Numbered from the stretch's first letter, positions 26,259 through 34,878 are shown. The stretch is 64,000 bases of DNA from Chelatococcus asaccharovorans (GCF_003201475.1 NZ_QJJK01000001.1:932205-996204); one strand, 5' to 3'. The notes: a model not told the origin generated them from the letters alone. Translations and numbers: made by a program.

Positions 26259-27050
26259 TCAATCCGGCCTTTGCCACGGGTTTCCCATGCCCGATGCCGT
26301 CATCAGCTGAGTCTGGGCGCCGCCGTCGCAGACGAAATCCGCGCCGGTGACGAAGGCCGCGTCCGGGCCCGCCAGAAAGGCGATCACCGCCGCCTGGTGC
26401 TCGGGCTGGGCGATCATCCTGAGGGGGTTGCGGCCCTCGCGGCGGTCCTGGCCGGGCGACGACGAATTGGCCGAGATCGCCGTTTGGGTGCTGCCGGGCG
26501 AGACCGTGTTGCAGCGGATGCCGGCCGGCCCCCAGTCGCAGGCAAGCTGCTTCACCAGCATGATGAGGGCTGCCTTCGACGGTGCGTAGGCGCCAAGCGT
26601 CGGCGTCGGCTCGTGCGCGGCGATCGACGCCGTGGCGACAAGGCAGCCCCTGGCCGCCGCCAGCATGGGATAGGCGGCCTTGCTCAGCAGCCAGGTGGGG
26701 CGCGTGTTGATGGCAAAGGCGCGCTCATATTCCTCGAGGCTGATTTCGAGCAGCGTGCCGCGGGAGATGATGCCGGCATTGCTGATCAGGGCGTCGAGGC
26801 CGCCGAAGGTCGCTTCCGTGGCGGCGACCGCCGCCGCCGGCACGGCGGGATCTGCCAGATTGCCGACGAAGGTCCTGACCGTCGCGCCCTTCGCCGCCAG
26901 TTCGCCGGCGACCTCCTCGAGCGGCGCTGCATGGATGTCGACAAGCATGAGCTCGGCGCCGCGGCCCTCGCGGCGGGCGACATCATCCTGCAGCCGGAAG
27001 GCGGCGGCGCGGCCGATGCCGCTGGCGGCACCGGTAATCAGGATCTTCAT
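26259..27050 (-). CDS. SDR oxidoreductase
   Basis: A 263-residue classical SDR: ILITGAASGIGRAAAF at the N-terminus, SNAGII, TASIAAHEPT, and YAPSK as catalytic Tyr/Lys. The C-terminus GADFVCDGGAQTQ is typical. It lies 115 bp after the KstD-like gene and 40 bp before the ABC binding protein, all minus strand, and probably oxidises or reduces a hydroxy group on the ring or side chain handled by the P450/KstD pair. Substrate unknown. Confidence 0.86.
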   Translation of the reverse strand: MKILITGAASGIGRAAAFRLQDDVARREGRGAELMLVDIHAAPLEEVAGELAAKGATVRTFVGNLADPAVPAAAVAATEATFGGLDALISNAGIISRGTLLEISLEEYERAFAINTRPTWLLSKAAYPMLAAARGCLVATASIAAHEPTPTLGAYAPSKAALIMLVKQLACDWGPAGIRCNTVSPGSTQTAISANSSSPGQDRREGRNPLRMIAQPEHQAAVIAFLAGPDAAFVTGADFVCDGGAQTQLMTASGMGNPWQRPD

Positions 27051-27165
27051 CGTCTCGTCTCCCCGAACCTGTCGCGCCCGCCGGAAAGCCCGAACGAGCG
27101 GCGCGGCTTCTGTATGTTACGGCCGCCGCCTGGATCGCACCCCGGAAGCGGCGCCTGATCCCGTG

Positions 27166-28851
27166 CTAGGCACGCGCCTTGGCGACCGAAGCCAGATGAC
27201 GCATGCCGAGGTAGCCGAAGGTGATCGCCGGCCCGAGCGTCACGCCCGGCCCGGGATAGCGCCTGCCCATCACCGAGGCGGTGGTGTTGCCCGCGGCATA
27301 GAGCCCCTCGATGACGCTGCCATCCTCGCGCAGCACTCGGGCATGCTCGTCGGTCACCAGCCCGCCCTTGGTGCCGAGATCGCCGGGATAGAGCGCCACC
27401 GCGCAGAACGGCGCCTTCACCAGCGGGGCGAGGCAAGCATTGGGCTTGACCGTCGGGTCGCCGAAATAGCGGTCGTAGGGATTGCTGCCCCGGCCGAAGT
27501 CCTCGTCAACGCCGCGGCGGGCAAAGCCGTTGAAGCGCTCGACCGTCTGGGTCAACGTCGGCGCGTCGAGGCCGATCATCGCGGCGAGCGCCGCGATGCT
27601 GTCGGCACGCCGGAAATAGCCCTTGTCGACCAGTTCCTTCGGCGTGACCCCGGGAAACAGCAAGCCGAACGGATAGCGCGAGCGGTAGTTCTGGTCGAAG
27701 ATCAGCCACGACGGGATGCTCTGGCCGTTCTTGTTACGCTCGATCATTTCGTGGCCGGCATCCACGTAGGAGATCGCCTCGTTCATGTAGCGCCGCGCCG
27801 TGGCATCGACGATCAGCGATCCGGGCTTGGAGCGTTCCGAGACATGGAAGATGGCGACGCCGTTCGGCATGACGCTGGCCGGTCCCCACCAGGCCTCGTC
27901 CATCAGCGACAGCGCCGCACCTGCCGACTGGCCAAGACGGATGCCGTCGCCGAGATCGGACTTGCTCGCCGAGGTCCAGGCGCCGGTGACCGGCGACGGC
28001 TGGTAGGTGCCGCGCATCTCGGCATTGCGCGCGAAACCGCCGGCCGCCAGCACGACGGCCCGGCGCGCCGAAATGGTGAGCGGCCCGTCCGGACCCTCCG
28101 CCCGCACCCCCACGACCCGCTCGCCGTCCTTGACGAGTTCGGTGACGCGGGTCTGCAGCAGCAGGGGAATGTTGCGCAGGCGCACCTGGTTCAGCATCTG
28201 GCCGGCGAGCGCCCCGCCGCCGGCGGCGAGCCGCCGGCCGGTGGCCTTGCCCCAGAGGAAATGCACGAAGACGCGGGCGTAGGTGAGGAGGCCGCTCAGG
28301 GTACGCTTGGCGAGCACGAGGCGCGCCACGTCGCGCGTGCCCATCGGCATGGTGCGCGGGAACGGCCGGCGGAGGAAGCGCGTCGACCAGTCGCCGAGCT
28401 GGTTCATGTCGAATACGGCGGATTCGATGCCGCGCCCGGCAACCGACGCTCCGGGCCGATCGGGATGATAATCGGGATAGCCAGGCGTGCGCCGCAGGCG
28501 GATGCCGGTGGATTCGAGGAAGGCCATGGCTTTCGTCACGTTCTCGACGAAGGCCCGCTTGCGGGCGTTCGAGGTCGCCGGTCCCTGGTCGCCGACCACG
28601 TCGTCGAGATAGCGCAGGGCGTCCTCGGCCGAATCCTTGTCACCATCGGCCAGCATGAAGCGGTTGGCCGGCACCCAGATGCCGCCACCGGCAAGCGCCG
28701 TCGATCCGGACAGGAGATCCGAGCTTTCCAGCATCAGCACGTCGAAGCCGGATCCGTTGGCGGTCAGCGCCGCCGCGAGGCCGGCGGCGCCCGTTCCGAC
28801 GACGACCACGTCGGCGGAGCGTTCGTTGAGTTGGGGAGGCATTGCGTTCAT
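27166..28851 (-). CDS. FAD-dependent dehydrogenase, 3-ketosteroid delta-1-dehydrogenase-like
   Basis: A 561-residue flavoprotein with FAD motif GTGAAG (residues 19-24), the acidic end of beta-2 (LMLESSDLLSGSTALAGG), and the C-terminal PGDLGTKGGL ... ARVLREDGSVIEGLYAAGNT and YPGPGVTLGPAITFGY blocks characteristic of KstD and related 3-oxosteroid dehydrogenases. Those enzymes put a double bond next to a ring ketone. It begins 14 bp after the P450 stop, so the two are co-transcribed. The match is to the family; steroid specificity is inference, since related proteins use other cyclic ketones. Confidence 0.85.
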   Translation of the reverse strand: MNAMPPQLNERSADVVVVGTGAAGLAAALTANGSGFDVLMLESSDLLSGSTALAGGGIWVPANRFMLADGDKDSAEDALRYLDDVVGDQGPATSNARKRAFVENVTKAMAFLESTGIRLRRTPGYPDYHPDRPGASVAGRGIESAVFDMNQLGDWSTRFLRRPFPRTMPMGTRDVARLVLAKRTLSGLLTYARVFVHFLWGKATGRRLAAGGGALAGQMLNQVRLRNIPLLLQTRVTELVKDGERVVGVRAEGPDGPLTISARRAVVLAAGGFARNAEMRGTYQPSPVTGAWTSASKSDLGDGIRLGQSAGAALSLMDEAWWGPASVMPNGVAIFHVSERSKPGSLIVDATARRYMNEAISYVDAGHEMIERNKNGQSIPSWLIFDQNYRSRYPFGLLFPGVTPKELVDKGYFRRADSIAALAAMIGLDAPTLTQTVERFNGFARRGVDEDFGRGSNPYDRYFGDPTVKPNACLAPLVKAPFCAVALYPGDLGTKGGLVTDEHARVLREDGSVIEGLYAAGNTTASVMGRRYPGPGVTLGPAITFGYLGMRHLASVAKARA

Positions 28852-28865
28852 GTCAGGGCCTGTGC

Positions 28866-30128
28866 TCACGCATGTTCGGCCGGCGCGGCGAAGCGCACGG
28901 GAAGTTCGACCAGTCCGCGCAGCATGGCGTGGCCTCCCCAGCGCAGGTCGCCCTCGGCAAGGCCGAGGGACGGATGGCGGGAGACCAGTTCCTCGAGCAC
29001 CGTCGCGGCCTCGAGGCGTGCCAGTTGCAGCCCGATGCACAGATGCGGGCCGTGGCCGAAGGCGAGGTGCCCGCGCACGTCCTTGCGCATCACGTCCATG
29101 CGGTCCGGCTCCTGGAACACGGCTGGATCACGGTTGGCGGCAGCCAGGATCAGGTAGAGGGTGGTGCCAGCCGGCACCATCTCTTCGGCAACCTCGATAT
29201 CCTCGGAAGCGACCCGCCCGGCGAACTGCACCGGCGTCACGGTGCGGATCATTTCCTCCACAGTGGTCGGGATCGCCTCCGGGGCGGCGACGAGTCTGTT
29301 CCATTCCCCGGACACCAGCAGCTGGTGAATGCCGGATGCGATCAGATTGGTGGTGGTCTCATGCCCGGCGAACAGCAGGATCACGAACATCGCCGTGAGC
29401 TCGACCGCCGACAGGCGTTCCTCCTGCTCTGCGCCGATCAGGAGATCGACGATGCTGCCGTCGCCCTGCACGCCGCGCCGGCGGTTGCGCGCGACCAGGC
29501 CTTCCGTGTAGCTGCGGAATTCGCGCAGGGCGCGATGGGCGGCGAGCAGCGCCGGGGTATCCGTGCCGCCGCGGTTGCGGCCCACCGCGTCGGACCAGGC
29601 GTGGATCTGCTCCAGGTCGCCGGCGTCGATCTCCAGCAACTCGCCGATGACCCGCAGCGGCAGCCGGTAGGCGAGCGCCTTCAGGTCGAAGCCGTCCTGG
29701 AGCGCCGTCTCCGCCATCAGATCGTCCATATGCCAGCGGATCCGCTCCTTCAGCGCGGCGACGCGCTGGGGGTGGAAGGCCCGCTGCGCGATCCGCCGCA
29801 GGCGGGCGTGGGCCTCGCCGTTGTTGCGGCTGACATAGTTTGCCTCGAAGGCCGTGACCTCGTCGAGGGCGATCCGGTCCTCGCCGCCGAGCCGCGCCCG
29901 GATCGCCTCGAACTGCGAGCCGCGACCCTTGGAATTGGACAGGAAGCGCACGTCGCGCATCAGCGACCCGACGAGCGCATGGCGGCCCACCAGCAGGGCC
30001 TCGTCCAGGCGCAGCACAGCGTGCTCGTCGCGCAGGCGGTTCCAGACGGGGAAGGGATTGGCAAGCGCCGCCGGCTCGGAACGGAAGATGGCCCGCAAAT
30101 CGTCGTGAAGCGTCGTCGATCCGGTCAT
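28866..30128 (-). CDS. Cytochrome P450
   Basis: A 420-residue soluble bacterial P450: I-helix FAGHETT, K-helix EEMIR (ExxR), and haem-ligand loop FGHGPHLCIG (residues 357-366) with Cys364 as axial ligand. It hydroxylates a C-H bond with O2 and two electrons; no ferredoxin or ferredoxin reductase is encoded nearby, so partners come from elsewhere. I choose the ATG at 30128, preceded by GAGGA; the ATG at 30149 has no ribosome site. It is the first gene of a minus-strand unit and has an operator candidate 54 bp upstream. Relation to sterol side-chain P450s is plausible but not shown. Confidence 0.9.
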   Translation of the reverse strand: MTGSTTLHDDLRAIFRSEPAALANPFPVWNRLRDEHAVLRLDEALLVGRHALVGSLMRDVRFLSNSKGRGSQFEAIRARLGGEDRIALDEVTAFEANYVSRNNGEAHARLRRIAQRAFHPQRVAALKERIRWHMDDLMAETALQDGFDLKALAYRLPLRVIGELLEIDAGDLEQIHAWSDAVGRNRGGTDTPALLAAHRALREFRSYTEGLVARNRRRGVQGDGSIVDLLIGAEQEERLSAVELTAMFVILLFAGHETTTNLIASGIHQLLVSGEWNRLVAAPEAIPTTVEEMIRTVTPVQFAGRVASEDIEVAEEMVPAGTTLYLILAAANRDPAVFQEPDRMDVMRKDVRGHLAFGHGPHLCIGLQLARLEAATVLEELVSRHPSLGLAEGDLRWGGHAMLRGLVELPVRFAAPAEHA

Positions 30129-30182
30129 GAAACGCCCATCCTCAACCATTGCCCGAAGGTAGACCTGAGCGGGGCGCCCTCA

Positions 30183-30198
30183 CCTATCTTCCGATAGA
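30183..30198 (-). promoter_or_regulatory. Palindromic operator candidate, site 5
   Basis: Plus-strand reading CCTATC-TTCC-GATAGA, preceded by CA, so on the minus strand the downstream half is GATAGGTG. It is 54 bp before the P450 start at 30128. A TACCTT hexamer starts 21 bp further on, the same spacing as the -10 boxes at sites 4 and 8. Confidence 0.68.
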
Positions 30199-30248
30199 GC
30201 GGAAGCCGTGCCGTATGGGAGCGCGGCGCGCGCGGAGGCCTGTCGCAT

Positions 30249-30761
30249 TCAGATGGGATCGGCACCCCGCGACTCGACCTCGGCGATGCGATGCCGGAAG
30301 CGCCAGCGACCGTCGTCGCAGCGCGCCATCCTGTCGACGTAGCGGCCGAAGGCGGTGAGGTGCGGATGGCCGTTCGGCCCGGCATCGAGGCGGACGAAGA
30401 AGCTGACCACCGAGGCGGCGGCCCCGTCCAGGATGATGGCAGGATCGACGACGATATGCTTGTGCCAGCGGGAGGGTGGCCGCGGGTGGCGGGAGATGAA
30501 CTGGCGCAGGCCGGCGCCCTCGTAGCGGATGGCCGCGCCGTCGCCGCCGGCGCGCACGTCGGGATGGGGATGCGATGTCGCGCCGGTGGCGCCCAGTGGA
30601 CGCCGCCGCACCTCGAACACCCCGTCTTCGGTGAAACAATCGATCCAGCCGTCGTCCTCGCCGCGGCCGATGGTGTGGCCGTAGGCATGGAGCGTGCGGG
30701 TGATCTCGCGTTCGGCCTCGAGCGCCTCGATGCGGGCGACGAGGGCGTCGAGTTCGGTCAT
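30249..30761 (-). CDS. SnoaL/NTF2-fold protein
   Basis: A 170-residue NTF2-like protein of the SnoaL_4 type, with REITRTLHAYGHTIGRGEDD, WIDCFTEDGVFEVR and GRYVDRMARCDDGRWRFRHR. These resemble small dehydratase/isomerase or ring-hydroxylating-dioxygenase-beta-like proteins. Catalysis is not certain. The gene has its own palindromic site (30820) and is not part of the P450 transcript, being separated from it by site 5. Confidence 0.8.
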   Translation of the reverse strand: MTELDALVARIEALEAEREITRTLHAYGHTIGRGEDDGWIDCFTEDGVFEVRRRPLGATGATSHPHPDVRAGGDGAAIRYEGAGLRQFISRHPRPPSRWHKHIVVDPAIILDGAAASVVSFFVRLDAGPNGHPHLTAFGRYVDRMARCDDGRWRFRHRIAEVESRGADPI

Positions 30762-30819
30762 GGCGGCGTTTCCTTGCGGTTAATTGCAGGGAAGCCTAGC
30801 GCCTTGCCGCGCCCTGCCG

Positions 30820-30835
30820 CCTATCCAAAGATCGG
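30820..30835 (-). promoter_or_regulatory. Palindromic operator candidate, site 6
   Basis: CCTATC-CAAA-GATCGG, one mismatch to the consensus. It lies 58 bp before the SnoaL start at 30761, a distance like that at sites 3 and 5. Confidence 0.55.
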
Positions 30836-31037
30836 TGGCGACGAAACAGCCCGGGTGATGACCGTCGATGGACCGCTCGTGGACAGCGGCATTGTCCACC
30901 GCGGACCGGACCAGAGACGAAAGGGCTTCCGCCACCGCCCGCCATGGCGGAGCGGGAACGGCCCGGGCGCCGGCCGACATGCAACGGCCCCCGTCCCTCC
31001 TTCTCGCCATCCGTCCTTCGCCCTCTCCGTCCCCCCA

Positions 31038-31123
31038 CCCGTCATGGCCGGGCTTGTTTCGGCCAACCCGATGGGATTGCCCTCGCCGATCGGGGTCAGC
31101 GGGACAAGCCCGGTGGTGACGGG
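31038..31123. repeat. Imperfect inverted repeat element
   Basis: Arms of 20 bp, CCCGTCATGGCCGGGCTTGT (31038-31057) and ACAAGCCCGGTGGTGACGGG (31104-31123), pair with three mismatches around a 46-nt centre. The GGCCGGGCTTG core looks like a repeat family common between genes in Hyphomicrobiales; that identification is from memory. Confidence 0.5.
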
Positions 31124-31179
31124 GAAGGGGCGGCTCGCGGACGGCGGGTGCTTACGCCGCGGCGGCAAGAGCGGGCGTA

Positions 31180-31818
31180 TTACGCGGCCGGCGGCTGCCA
31201 GGTCCCGAGCGTCTGCGCGTTGGCCAGGCTGTTGATCGTCATGGTCGCGAACTGGCGGCCGATGAAGGCCGGTTCCAGGTCCCCGTCCGACTTGAACCAT
31301 GTGTAGGTCCAGTTGGTCGAGCCAAGCAGGCTGAGCGCCGCAAGCTTGGCGTCGACGTCGGCGCGGATCTGGCCGGCCTGCTGGCCGGCCCGGATGGTAT
31401 CGATGAAGGCCGCCTGGTAGGCGTAGTCGTCGGCCAGCAGCGTCTTGCGCTTTTCCAGCGGGATCACTTTGCGCTCGTGCAGGAAGACCGCGACATTGAC
31501 CACGTTCGCGCAGAGATGGTGGATGTGGCTCGCGACAAGCCGCCACAGGCGGGTCAGCGGGTCGTCCTGGTCGCTGGCGAGAATGTCGCGGACGAGGGCC
31601 ATGCCCTCGCCGATGATTGCCGCCAGCACGTCCTGGAGGAGTTCCTCCTTCGAGCCGAAATAATAGTACAGGCTCGCCTTCTTCATGTTCAGCGCGTCGG
31701 CGATATCCTGCAACGAGGCCGCCTCAAACCCCTTGCGGTGGATGATCTGCTTGGCGACATGCATGATCTCGCGCCGCCGCTCCTCGTGCGACAGTCGCTT
31801 GCGGGCCGGTTGGGCCAT
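31180..31818 (-). CDS. TetR/AcrR family regulator, copy B
   Basis: A 212-residue TetR protein: HTH in REIMHVAKQIIHRKGFEAAS ... MKKASLYYYFGSKEELL, then a ligand domain ending in VDAKLAALSLLGSTNWTYTW. It closely matches copy A (6575-7285) through both domains, so the two are duplicates that could bind related operators. It is followed by copy C upstream in the same direction with a 64-bp gap. Acyl-CoA ligands are likely by family. No palindrome of the common type stands at its start. Confidence 0.87.
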   Translation of the reverse strand: MAQPARKRLSHEERRREIMHVAKQIIHRKGFEAASLQDIADALNMKKASLYYYFGSKEELLQDVLAAIIGEGMALVRDILASDQDDPLTRLWRLVASHIHHLCANVVNVAVFLHERKVIPLEKRKTLLADDYAYQAAFIDTIRAGQQAGQIRADVDAKLAALSLLGSTNWTYTWFKSDGDLEPAFIGRQFATMTINSLANAQTLGTWQPPAA

Positions 31819-31882
31819 GCTCAGGCTCCTCCCAGGCGGGGGGCGGTGCGCGCCGGCCGTGATAGCAAAGCATTGGGCATGG

Positions 31883-32539
31883 TCATGACGAACGGGCCTG
31901 GCGCTCCCACAGCACCGAGGGCTTGATGCCCCTGGTCAACTGGTCGGCGAATTGCTCGGCCACCTGCTCGGGCCCGCTGGTGACATGCGGGCGGTACCAG
32001 CGGTGCAGCCAGTTCAGCGAACCGAGGATCCACAGGGAGGCGAGCTTGGGGCTGACCTCCGCCGCGACCAGCCCGGCATCCCTGGCCTCGGTGATCAGGT
32101 CGCGGAAAACCCGCTGGTAGGCGTGGTCCGGACGCAGGATCTCGGCCTGACGTTCTGCGGGCAGACGCTCAAGCTCCCGCAGGAACACCGTGGTCTTCAC
32201 CAGATTTTCGCAAACGAAGATGGCATGGCCGACGAGCACGGCGTGCAGCCGCTGCATCGGGTCGCCGGCGCGCGCAGCCAGCATGCGCACATTCTCGAGA
32301 TGCTCGTCGTGGATCGCCTTGACGATGTCGAAGAGCAGGTCCTCCTTCGACTGGTAGTAGTAATAGACGCTTCCCTTCAGGATGCCGATACGGTCGGCGA
32401 TCTCCTGGAGCGACGACCCGTCATAACCCCGCTCTGAAAAGAGCTGCGTCGCGGCGTCCTGGAGATCGGCCTTGCGCAGTTCCCCGGACATCCTGTCGAT
32501 CGCGGCAGGTGGTTTGGGTCCGGTTGCCTCACTGCTCAT
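31883..32539 (-). CDS. TetR/AcrR family regulator, copy C
   Basis: A 218-residue TetR protein with HTH DAATQLFSERGYDGSSLQEI and ILKGSVYYYYQSKEDLL, and a ligand domain with LWILGSLNWLHRWYRPH. Such domains resemble KstR2-like regulators of steroid and fatty acid breakdown. It is more distant from copies A and B than they are from each other. It is 52 bp downstream of the racemase gene in the same direction, so it may be read from the SDR-racemase transcript. Confidence 0.86.
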   Translation of the reverse strand: MSSEATGPKPPAAIDRMSGELRKADLQDAATQLFSERGYDGSSLQEIADRIGILKGSVYYYYQSKEDLLFDIVKAIHDEHLENVRMLAARAGDPMQRLHAVLVGHAIFVCENLVKTTVFLRELERLPAERQAEILRPDHAYQRVFRDLITEARDAGLVAAEVSPKLASLWILGSLNWLHRWYRPHVTSGPEQVAEQFADQLTRGIKPSVLWERQARSS

Positions 32540-32591
32540 GTGCTGCCCGCCACCTCTACACTCCAGCCATCATGGCATAGAGGCACATAGA

Positions 32592-33668
32592 TCATGAACG
32601 CCACCGCGCCAAGAGTTCATCTGGCATCATCGCGGCAGAAGGCGTCGGCGCCGCGCCCCAATCCCCGAAGCGCGGCGCCGGCGCCGCCTCGATGAGGCCG
32701 TCGCGGTGGCGAAAGACTCCACGCGCCTTGAGATGCGGCGCATCCGGCGCCTCGGCGAAGGTCAGCACCGGGCTGACACAGGCGTCGATCGCCGAGAAGT
32801 GGTCGGCCCAGGCGTCGCGGTCGCGCGTCATGAACCGCGCGGCAATCGCTGCCTGCATGGCCTGCCAGCCGGTGCGGGGATACTGCGGAAAATCCTCCGG
32901 CGCCAGCCCAAGGCCCTGCATCAGCGCCGCGTAGAACTGGGGCTCCAGGGCGCCGACGGCGACGAAGCGCCCGTCGCGGCAGGCGTAGCAGCGGTAGAAC
33001 GGCGCCCCGCCGTCGAGCAGGTTGCGGCTGCGGGCATCCTCCCAGCCGCCGGTCTGCCGGAACGCCTGGACCAGGCTGAGCAGCACCGGCACCGCGTCGC
33101 ACATCGCCACGTCGACCACCCGCCCGCGACCGGTGCGCTGCGCCTCGAGCAGCGCGGCCAGGAGGCCGAAGGCCAGGAACATGGTGCCTCCGGCATAGTC
33201 GCCGACGATGTTCAGGGGCGGCACCGGCGCGTCCAGCGGACCGATCGCCGCCAGCACCCCGGTGAGCGCGATATAGTTGATGTCATGGCCGGCGCGCTCG
33301 GCCAGCGGGCCGGACTGGCCCCAGCCGGTCATGCGTCCGTAGACGAGCCCCGGTTGGCGGGCATGGCAGGCCTCGGGGCCGAGGCCAAGCCGCTCCATTA
33401 CACCCGGTCGGAAGCCCTCGATGACCGCATCGGCCGCGGCGATGATGTCGAGAGCGGCGTCCCGATCGCCGGACTTCTTCAGGTCGAGCGTCACCAGGGG
33501 GCGCCCGCGATGCAGGATGGCGCCGCCGACGCTCTCGTCCACCACAGGCGTTCCCGGCCGTGCGATGCGCACCACCTCGGCGCCATGGTCGGCTAGGATC
33601 ATGGCGCAGAGCGGCACCGGTCCGAGCGCGTCGAATTCGACAATCTTCAATCCCGACAGCACAGGCAT
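32592..33668 (-). CDS. Alpha-methylacyl-CoA racemase (CaiB/BaiF family)
   Basis: A 358-residue family III CoA-transferase-fold protein that fits alpha-methylacyl-CoA racemase better than transferases. It is short, and has GHDINYIALTG (catalytic His region), GDYAGGTMFLAFGLL (Asp region) and GAPFYRCYACRDG plus VGALEPQFYAALMQGLGL (Glu region). These enzymes epimerise 2-methylacyl-CoAs so that S-specific dehydrogenases can act on them, as in bile acid, sterol and isoprenoid breakdown. The ATG at 33668 is 10 bp after the SDR stop; a longer frame to 33704 overlaps that gene. Confidence 0.88.
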   Translation of the reverse strand: MPVLSGLKIVEFDALGPVPLCAMILADHGAEVVRIARPGTPVVDESVGGAILHRGRPLVTLDLKKSGDRDAALDIIAAADAVIEGFRPGVMERLGLGPEACHARQPGLVYGRMTGWGQSGPLAERAGHDINYIALTGVLAAIGPLDAPVPPLNIVGDYAGGTMFLAFGLLAALLEAQRTGRGRVVDVAMCDAVPVLLSLVQAFRQTGGWEDARSRNLLDGGAPFYRCYACRDGRFVAVGALEPQFYAALMQGLGLAPEDFPQYPRTGWQAMQAAIAARFMTRDRDAWADHFSAIDACVSPVLTFAEAPDAPHLKARGVFRHRDGLIEAAPAPRFGDWGAAPTPSAAMMPDELLARWRS

Positions 33669-33678
33669 GATCACGTCC

Positions 33679-34497
33679 TTAACGGCACCCGGCCAGGCCG
33701 CCATCGATGACGATCTCGGAGCCGGTGATATAGGCGCCCGCCCGCGAGGACAGCATGACGCAGGCGCCCACCACGTCCTCCGCCGAACCGAGCCGGCCGA
33801 GCGGGATGCGCTCCACCAATCCGGCCAACCGCTCTTCCCCGGCGCGGATATGCGAGGTCATCTGCGTGGGGAAATAGCCGGGCACAACCGTGTTGACGGT
33901 GATCCGGTCGCGCGCCAGTTCCGCCGCCAGTTCCCGCGTCAGGTGATGGACGGCGGCCTTGCTGGCAGCATAGGAGAATGCCGATAGCCTCTCGACGATG
34001 CGCCCGGCCAGTGAGCCGATATTGATGACGCGCGCCGGGTCCGATGCCGTGGCTGCGGCGCGCAGCAGCGGCAGGAGATCCCGGACCAGCGTGAACGGCG
34101 CCTGCACGTTCACGGCCATCACCGACGCCCACGCCTTGTCAGGGAATGTCGCCAGGGGCGCTCCCCAGGTGCGCCCGGCATTGTTGATCAGCACGTCGAG
34201 CCTGGTCTCGCGCTCGGCGATATCCCGCGCCAGCGCGGTCGCGTCCTCCGGCGACGACAGGTCGCGGGCGATGGCGATGCACGCGCCTGTCGCACCCGTG
34301 GCCTCGGCCCTCGTGGCTTGCGCGTTCATCGCCTCGGCCGCGGCTGCCGCGACATCCGCCTTGCGCGAGGTGATGTGGACCCTGGCACCTCCGGCGACGA
34401 AGCCTTCGGCGATCATGCGCCCCATGCCCTGCGCGCCGCCCGTGATGAGGACGACCTTGCCCGAGACGTCGAACAGTGAAGTGGGAGACTGGACCAT
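33679..34497 (-). CDS. SDR oxidoreductase
   Basis: A 272-residue classical SDR with TGGAQGMGRMIAEGF, NNAGRTWGAP, NIGSLAGR and SYAASK; the C-terminus SEIVIDGGLAGCR is typical. Similar proteins are annotated as 3-oxoacyl reductases or gluconate-5-dehydrogenase-like. It leads the SDR-racemase unit, with operator site 7 lying 99 bp upstream. The ATG at 34497 is preferred; 22 extra residues from an earlier start are basic and without similarity. Confidence 0.86.
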   Translation of the reverse strand: MVQSPTSLFDVSGKVVLITGGAQGMGRMIAEGFVAGGARVHITSRKADVAAAAAEAMNAQATRAEATGATGACIAIARDLSSPEDATALARDIAERETRLDVLINNAGRTWGAPLATFPDKAWASVMAVNVQAPFTLVRDLLPLLRAAATASDPARVINIGSLAGRIVERLSAFSYAASKAAVHHLTRELAAELARDRITVNTVVPGYFPTQMTSHIRAGEERLAGLVERIPLGRLGSAEDVVGACVMLSSRAGAYITGSEIVIDGGLAGCR

Positions 34498-34596
34498 GCT
34501 GTGACCGCTCTTGCGCCGGCGCGTGTCGCGCTGGCGGGACCCTCCACCGGCGGAGGGCGACAAGCCTTAACCTCCACCCAATGGCAGGCCGGGTGA

Positions 34597-34612
34597 CCTA
34601 TCGTCCGATAGG
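34597..34612 (-). promoter_or_regulatory. Palindromic operator candidate, site 7
   Basis: CCTATC-GTCC-GATAGG, both halves exact. It is 99 bp before the minus-strand SDR and 266 bp before LAL regulator 2 on the plus strand. Confidence 0.68.
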
Positions 34613-34724
34613 CCGCGCGCCGCGGGAGCCCACAGGCGGCTGCATGCGGAGCGGGGCGCTGCACCCTCCCGGGCAGCGCGGATTTACTGAGGGCTACACC
34701 CAGCCACCGGCCGGCGGGACCATT

Positions 34725-34747
34725 CCCCCCCCCCCCCCCCCCCCCCC
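34725..34747. repeat. Homopolymeric tract of 23 C
   Basis: Twenty-three consecutive C residues, ending 31 bp before the -35-like box of LAL regulator 2 and 131 bp before its start codon. Such tracts slip during replication, and in other bacteria length changes between promoter elements alter expression. The true length may also be uncertain from sequencing. Confidence 0.9.
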
Positions 34748-34778
34748 GGATAATTACAAAAATCGTTCCAGATGCATC

Positions 34779-34808
34779 TTGTTTTTTCAACCAGACGAAT
34801 GGTAGAAA
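34779..34808 (+). promoter_or_regulatory. Putative promoter of LAL regulator 2
   Basis: TTGTTT (34779-34784), 18-bp spacer, TAGAAA (34803-34808). The interval 34789-34806 matches 14157-14174 in front of LAL regulator 1 at 17 of 18 positions. Confidence 0.5.
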
Positions 34809-34878
34809 ATCGGCACGACGCCGGATCAAGGACGCGGTAAGCCTGTCCGCTCCGGCACCGCAGGGAGAGGAAGACGCC

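Larger units (their letters stand above)
30762..31179. other. Intergenic region, 418 bp
   Basis: Holds operator candidate site 6 (30820-30835) near the SnoaL gene and an imperfect inverted repeat element (31038-31123) near the TetR gene. No gene is supported. Confidence 0.5.
34498..34878. other. Divergent regulatory region between SDR and LAL regulator 2
   Basis: 381 bp holding, in order, operator site 7 (34597-34612), a 23-nt poly-C tract (34725-34747), an AT-rich stretch and the promoter-like element shared with LAL regulator 1 (34779-34808). The ATG at 34879 follows GGGAGAGGAAG. Confidence 0.6.
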
